From assembly GCA_013426015.1 (NCBI GenBank), contig CP058998.1, forward strand, positions 1 through 64,000: a stretch of DNA of 64,000 bases, written 5' to 3'. The DNA comes from Candidatus Fermentimicrarchaeum limneticum (GTDB lineage: Archaea > Micrarchaeota > Micrarchaeia > Burarchaeales > Fermentimicrarchaeaceae). Numbering within the stretch: position 1 is the stretch's first letter; each line of letters opens with the position of its first letter. The position numbers and the translations under genes are program-made. The notes under the pieces are model-generated. The model was not told the origin of the DNA and searched no databases. It saw only the letters and a program-made list of their open reading frames with translations. Positions 60,501-64,000 of this stretch are shown here, in pieces.

Positions 60501-63270
60501 GAACCTGATGAGGCTGCTTGGCAAGGAGCAGGAGGAGCTGCAAGCCAGACAGAGGAAACAGAAAGCTTGGATGTCCTCAGGTGAGACCGTACAGGAAAGG
60601 AAAAACAGGTTGGAAAAAGAAACTGAAGATGCTGGCAAAAAGGTTGCAGAATTAAAGGTGAAACTCGGCAGGTACGAGCGCGGTTCTGCTAGATACAACA
60701 AGACTAGACAGCAGCTTGACGACAAGCAAAAAGAGCTTGAAAACAAGAGGACAGAACTGAGGGACGCCACTGCAATCATAGGGCACGCAAGGACCGTAGC
60801 AGACGCAAGGATGGAGCTGTCAAAAACCGAGAGGAATCTCGGCAAGTTGATGGACTCCTTCCTAGTGCAGGATGCGTTGCTCGAAGCCAGAAGGCTGGAC
60901 TACGAACAAAAAGAGCCTGGTGATAAAAGAACAAAAGATTTCAAGGACAAGATTAAGGCGCTTGAGAGGACGTGGGAGGAAAAAGCAAGGAAGACAGAGA
61001 TCCGTGTTGGAGGGGAGTCGATACTGAGAGACAGGGACAGGCTGAAAAGCGAAATAACATTGGCGAAAGCTGGTGCTCTTGAAACACCTAATGAGTCTGT
61101 CGTAAAAATGATCAATAACCTTGGCGTATCAAACAAGACTGCGGATTACTACAAGCAGCATAAGGATGAATACCTCAGTGATACGGGAGCCTCCTATGCA
61201 AAACTCAAGAAAAAATGGGACAATCTCGAGACTGTTAACGTCGCAGATTGGGTGCGCCGCAAGATGGATGAGGCGGGTGACAACAGGAGAGGCAGGGAGA
61301 GCGGCTTGTACAGGGAGAAATTGGAGAGGACGTTAGTCCAATCCGTCAATCCAGAGAAATTCGAGAAACTATCACCTGCGAACAAAGAAATTATAAAGGA
61401 AAACGCCGATCTCTTGGATAAAAAGCTCTATCTCGCCACTCTGGAATTCGGAGGAGTCATAGATGCTGCAACTGCCACCAAGTATGACGAGAAGATCAAG
61501 AAGATTGAAGAGCACCGCATGAACGTAAGAAGTTTTGTGGAGGCAGACATACATGACCTTGAACTGAGAATAGATATGATAAAGAAGGGTGAGTTGAAGG
61601 AGGCTAAGGAGATCGGTTGGGCTGCAGAGGCAGACAGGATGAAGGAACGCGTTAACGAGCTGGAGGCGAAGAAAGAAGTTCTGGAAAACCGCCTGAATGA
61701 GCTGAAAACAAAACCACCCACATACAAGGCTATAGAACATGAAGAACGTATCAAGTACAACAGGATGGTGAATACTCTCTCAACCACCACGTATATGCAC
61801 AAGGCAGCTGAGCTCCTGCAGAGAGAGGAATATGCGGAATCTGTTGGTGGACTCATGCAGATTGAAACCAAGAATGAGTTGGAATTACTAAGACAAAAGT
61901 ATCCGGAGGATAACACAAGATTCTGGGCGCAAGCCAACGAATGGGCTGGTAGAATACAGAAAACGGAGACCGAATCACTTATCGATACCTATGAAAGAGA
62001 TATCGTAAATAAAAGAAAGGAGATAAAGGACCTCTCATCCAGAATGCAGAAAATAGAGTTAAAATACGATTCGGTATCATCAATGAGCGGCAGAGACAGG
62101 GAGAAATACAAGGAATTGCATGAGCTGAAGAAGGAGAAACAGATCGAGCTCAGTGACACCGTCAAGCAGTGGGGCAAGTTCAGGGACAATTACCGCTTGA
62201 TCTATGAAGGTCCATACCGAAGATCCGAGAGGTGGATGGGATCTGGGAGCGAGGCGAAAATCGAAAGTCATCTTAAAGAATATGCAGAGGAGGATGTGAG
62301 AAACAGGCTGGGAATCTGGAGAGCGGTGCCTGAACGCTTCGCAGAGCCAGTTTCAAAAGCAGTTGAGTCTGTCACGCAATTCAGCACGAAGCACGGGATG
62401 AAAGTCCTGCTTGCAGCGACAATTGCCGCACCCTTTGCAATGCCGTTTATCGGGATTGGCGCAGCAGCCGCGATTGCAGGAGGCAGCGCACTGACGTACG
62501 GAGCTAAAACAGGCACAAGGTTATGGGGAGACTGGAAGCAGTCAGGCAGGCCGTTCTCAAGCGGAGACATGGCGGTCACTCGTATGGCATCGAAAATAGC
62601 TGACTGGAGCCCCCATTTCACTGGAAGAGGTTCAGGAGCACCCGCAAAGACCTATGCCGATGTATGGATGAGTACGATGATAGGTAATGAGTACATCACT
62701 AAGGGAATGAGGCTTGACAGGTACGGCAGGCTGCAGTCCGCCAAATCAGTTCTTCTGGTTCCGCAGGTGGGAATACCGTGGTTCATGCATCCCGCGAAAA
62801 CCCCTCTGGAGAACATCGGGACAACGGCAGCCTACTGGGCGAAGAGAATGGCTCTGGCAATGAACGTGCCAGGAGGTTACGAGTATGTCAGAAGAGCAAG
62901 GGCTGACAATCCTTCATTGATACCGGAGATACAAGCAGATAAGCACTATCCCTACCAGTTCATACAAATGTACGGTTCGCTTGAGCCCGTTGCCTTCCCG
63001 AAGCAGGCTTGGGAGATGACGGAGTACAAAGCAGTTGCGTTGCAGTTCCCGTACCAGGAGTACGCAAAGCAGATTATTCCGCGCAGGAGTCTCTCCCCAA
63101 CCCCATTTACAAGGCCTGAGAGAGATAGAATGACGAATATGTCGCCAAACCTTTTCCCGAGTATAAGAGATACGGTGTATATAAACCGGATGCTGCGGGA
63201 CAGCGATAAAAGAAGGGCGGCGTATGATGCTAACAAGACATACTACAGCAACAAATACACTAAATATTGA
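57562..63270 (+). CDS. Giant (1902-residue) coiled-coil membrane protein
   Basis: It starts with a signal-like helix (VNILFILLPIFLFSTPAYA), then a second TM (about 34-50, FPFFLLLALLMAGML), and becomes cytoplasmic. From about residue 165 to 1580 it is very rich in K, E, R, D and L, with heptad-like repeats throughout (for example KLRADRDKLIFGDRAKIKE), broken near 358-375 by MMAYAPAAAAGFTYLGAKYP. A strongly hydrophobic glycine/alanine stretch (about 1612-1650, LLAATIAAPFAMPFIGIG) is a possible TM hairpin. The last 240 residues are proline- and tyrosine-containing and globular. A long cytoplasmic rod anchored at the membrane beside the secretion genes could be a scaffold, a length gauge, or a contact-site organiser. 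Confidence 0.68.
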   Translation: MRINRLPVNILFILLPIFLFSTPAYASMGDISICFPFFLLLALLMAGMLAQGRSPLVGFDISLSKPPAEIKSTSYKFKSFTSGGFDTVAKARNEIGGGTHLTRGIGWVANKFAQGAGKAASAASGGKYGSKLAKEGSKFTRTMARSGALAAVTGGRFGGGYRGTLEKEKEAKDTKVKSLREQLGYSSAGKVNLVQAMSRVRELQNKKASGKKLKASETRELNKLRELVGARAIVRAKKKEVGELGARQAKTQKRIAELRGKMGSGPLTTAELSELKSLEKIKLTEKEEKRLKSLRTELGALEAKYAKATTRKSDLRNLAKQMHEARKKSDMYNVALTQLNKYVGYLDDIGGAKGRIKMMAYAPAAAAGFTYLGAKYPVASVKKAADKRKTRKELEKMDVTGKALKKRLTKDERKTLGTLRKKDPATLTTQEKDQLKKLNLRDRYLILSRPSALSMIFNPKGERKRDIAKVAAYRYGKRIFVATPWNLVKENIPANQLISTMLQSYTFKPGLEHKLASAEDKQIQIHRNIKILKDASSTTTQKRTALTDIKHLEKDLQKDMRTLDGRVVHRAILSGKADRLEKANKKIKEKTAEIEKLLKGNDPSKRKKIDVRIEQLKKLRADRDKLIFGDRAKIKEIDNEIDGINTELEKLRKQREKLVGKIESDKIGKHINDSVQIGKSESFEEDVSNVEGKMEKTQQKMRELEDRGMKGNAEHKKLADELRNLYLIKDPIKANILRSKDLESNISELRSKQTDILSKSVAITGELAAINKADKLTDKIDIKNDELKKKRNEIASFRIALKDASLPALKRLASEKRVKELQKELNKLDKEKDRLEKKRSKLEEKGIIPTRRLLHAYDKLGKADRWVSDRDLVLGSTKEESENLKDDWERQSSVGTARLVDTWRAKVNASKEWEKSRVVNGELVTETKWRRNPESLAIRGINFGKSGLEKTQEFRHIASTWENVIAPMLISIGREEAKKKNLMRLLGKEQEELQARQRKQKAWMSSGETVQERKNRLEKETEDAGKKVAELKVKLGRYERGSARYNKTRQQLDDKQKELENKRTELRDATAIIGHARTVADARMELSKTERNLGKLMDSFLVQDALLEARRLDYEQKEPGDKRTKDFKDKIKALERTWEEKARKTEIRVGGESILRDRDRLKSEITLAKAGALETPNESVVKMINNLGVSNKTADYYKQHKDEYLSDTGASYAKLKKKWDNLETVNVADWVRRKMDEAGDNRRGRESGLYREKLERTLVQSVNPEKFEKLSPANKEIIKENADLLDKKLYLATLEFGGVIDAATATKYDEKIKKIEEHRMNVRSFVEADIHDLELRIDMIKKGELKEAKEIGWAAEADRMKERVNELEAKKEVLENRLNELKTKPPTYKAIEHEERIKYNRMVNTLSTTTYMHKAAELLQREEYAESVGGLMQIETKNELELLRQKYPEDNTRFWAQANEWAGRIQKTETESLIDTYERDIVNKRKEIKDLSSRMQKIELKYDSVSSMSGRDREKYKELHELKKEKQIELSDTVKQWGKFRDNYRLIYEGPYRRSERWMGSGSEAKIESHLKEYAEEDVRNRLGIWRAVPERFAEPVSKAVESVTQFSTKHGMKVLLAATIAAPFAMPFIGIGAAAAIAGGSALTYGAKTGTRLWGDWKQSGRPFSSGDMAVTRMASKIADWSPHFTGRGSGAPAKTYADVWMSTMIGNEYITKGMRLDRYGRLQSAKSVLLVPQVGIPWFMHPAKTPLENIGTTAAYWAKRMALAMNVPGGYEYVRRARADNPSLIPEIQADKHYPYQFIQMYGSLEPVAFPKQAWEMTEYKAVALQFPYQEYAKQIIPRRSLSPTPFTRPERDRMTNMSPNLFPSIRDTVYINRMLRDSDKRRAAYDANKTYYSNKYTKY

Positions 63271-63289
63271 TGGATGAGAGGGTTAGTCC

Positions 63290-63679
63290 ATGATAAGCGA
63301 TGAAGCAATACATTCTATCCAGAAAAGAAAGTTGAGAAGGCTTATAGGAGAGGTTGACTTCCTCATCTCCATGAGGAGGCCTTCCACTCTTTCAGAAGCG
63401 CATGAGATTTCGGAGATGAGGCTTGAGAAAATCAAGTTTCAGCTTGAGCTCAACTCCCTCATGCTCCAGGATGCGGATGGCACTGATGAGAGAAAGGAGC
63501 TTGAGGAGGAGAGGAATAAGCTGCAGGAGTCATTTGCTGCGGAGCTGAGGAACGGAGTGGAGATTATCGACACGCTTGTGGACAACCTCCGCGACATCGG
63601 GATGTACGACAAGGCAGAGGAGCTTGAGATCCTAAGAGACGTCAGGGAGAGTGAGCTCGGGGAGGTCAACGCTCCCTGA
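63290..63679 (+). CDS. Small helical coiled-coil protein
   Basis: A 129-residue, acidic, wholly helical protein beginning MISDEAIHSIQKRKLRRLIG. Its middle is heptad-like (EISEMRLEKIKFQLELNSLM; ERKELEEERNKLQESFAAEL). It follows the giant coiled-coil gene by 19 bases and probably interacts with it. No family recognised. The next gene encodes another small helical protein. Confidence 0.6.
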   Translation: MISDEAIHSIQKRKLRRLIGEVDFLISMRRPSTLSEAHEISEMRLEKIKFQLELNSLMLQDADGTDERKELEEERNKLQESFAAELRNGVEIIDTLVDNLRDIGMYDKAEELEILRDVRESELGEVNAP

Positions 63680-63723
63680 GCTTCAGAAAGGTATTTATTC
63701 CTCATTATCCATATTTAATCTAA

Positions 63724-63732
63724 TTATATATA
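63724..63732 (+). promoter_or_regulatory. TATA box before the last gene
   Basis: TTATATATA, 32-40 bases before ATG 63764, in the gap after the preceding stop. A T-containing stretch (63691-63720) may terminate the upstream operon. Confidence 0.4.
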
Positions 63733-63737
63733 CTATA

Positions 63738-63765
63738 CGGTGCTTAGAAATCGGTGCTTAGAAAT
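63738..63765 (+). repeat. 14-bp tandem duplication covering the start of the last gene
   Basis: CGGTGCTTAGAAAT occurs twice in a row (63738-63751 and 63752-63765). Each copy includes a GGTG ribosome-site core; the second runs into the ATG at 63764, so the GGTG of copy 2 sits seven bases before the start. Confidence 0.85.
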
Positions 63766-64000
63766 GAGCTCGCAAACACTCGTTGAACCTCACAGGGAGA
63801 TGGACTCGCACCGCCTATTTTTGCAGTCCTATCAGTCCATAGCGGAAACCTGCAAGCAGCTTGTCCCTCTGGAGAAGAGGGTGCTTTTGTGCGAGGAGAA
63901 GCTGAAGGAGGGAAAAATCTCCCCTTTCGAGGCGCAGCTCCTCAAAAAGGACATGAATGACGTCCTTGCGATGTACGACAAGCTTGACAAGATTTCAAAT
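63764..64000 (+). CDS. Helical protein, N-terminal part (runs off window)
   Basis: The first 79 codons of a gene open to the end of the window. The product is helical and polar (REMDSHRLFLQSYQSIAETC, then EKRVLLCEEKLKEGKISPFE), similar in character to the preceding small coiled-coil protein but without clear sequence identity. ATG 63764 has GGTG seven bases upstream within a duplicated 14-bp unit. Function unknown; likely still part of the secretion-like gene set. Confidence 0.6.
   Translation, partial: MSSQTLVEPHREMDSHRLFLQSYQSIAETCKQLVPLEKRVLLCEEKLKEGKISPFEAQLLKKDMNDVLAMYDKLDKISN

Noticed and set aside
60123-60845. Serine- and leucine-rich minus-strand frames opposite the giant coiled-coil gene
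   Set aside because: They are complementary reflections of the lysine- and glutamate-rich heptads.
1-64000. tRNA or rRNA genes
   Set aside because: I looked in the gene-free intervals for cloverleaf-like arms and conserved tRNA or rRNA sequence and saw none; a covariance search would be decisive.

Overview
The window is archaeal. It encodes an archaeal replication factor C small subunit, an archaeal-type isoleucyl-tRNA synthetase and an archaeal-type aspartyl-tRNA synthetase. TATA-like boxes sit 22-30 bases upstream of several starts that have no ribosome binding site (leaderless genes). Internal operon genes instead carry GGTG/GGTGAT-type Shine-Dalgarno sites. Compact gene spacing, many unrecognised membrane proteins and a large surface-glycan locus would fit a DPANN-type lineage (for example the Aenigmarchaeota/Diapherotrites/Micrarchaeota area), but no marker here settles the phylum.

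Layout. (1) 1-2039: the 3' end of a LamG surface protein made of three identical 615-bp units, followed by a decayed tail of an FAD-dependent mutase/amine-oxidase gene. (2) 2067-20546: a surface-glycan locus. It holds a Wzx-type flippase, an apparent pathway for a 2,3-diamino sugar (Gfo/Idh/MocA dehydrogenase, DegT aminotransferase, hexapeptide acetyltransferase, UDP-GlcNAc 2-epimerase, SDR), two GT2 enzymes, a GT-C membrane glycosyltransferase, four GT4 enzymes, a Wzm/Wzt ABC exporter with a carbohydrate-recognition-like C-terminal domain, and a methyltransferase. (3) 20547-22548: a junction with an AbiEi/AbiEii-type toxin-antitoxin operon, flanked on both sides by copies of a palindromic operator plus an IS200/IS605-end-like hairpin, and an rfcS 3'-end remnant. 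(4) 22549-33282: housekeeping genes (rfcS, ileS, aspS) mixed with small membrane proteins, a zinc-binding protein, a secreted helical protein and a GT39-like enzyme.

(5) 33431 to the window end: about 30 kb of same-strand genes that look like a large, mostly uncharacterised archaeal type IV secretion-like apparatus. In order: two VirB2/TrbC-like pilins, six tandem VirB6/TrbL-like polytopic proteins (one carrying a long extracellular part), two paralogous two-TM proteins with a soluble domain, a VirB4/HerA-type ATPase, a stand-alone copy of that ATPase's C-terminal domain, a zinc-ribbon membrane protein, a winged-helix coiled-coil protein, a tiny basic protein, an 811-aa bitopic protein, a 2707-residue surface protein, a 1902-residue coiled-coil membrane protein, and two small helical proteins. 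I see no relaxase, VirD4 coupling ATPase or integrase. This is the most unusual part of the window. The nearest described relatives I can name are the Ced/Ted DNA-import systems of Crenarchaeota, which also pair a VirB2-like pilin, a VirB6-like channel and a VirB4-like ATPase. The six-fold VirB6-like expansion and the two giant proteins go well beyond those systems, so cargo and direction of transport are open.
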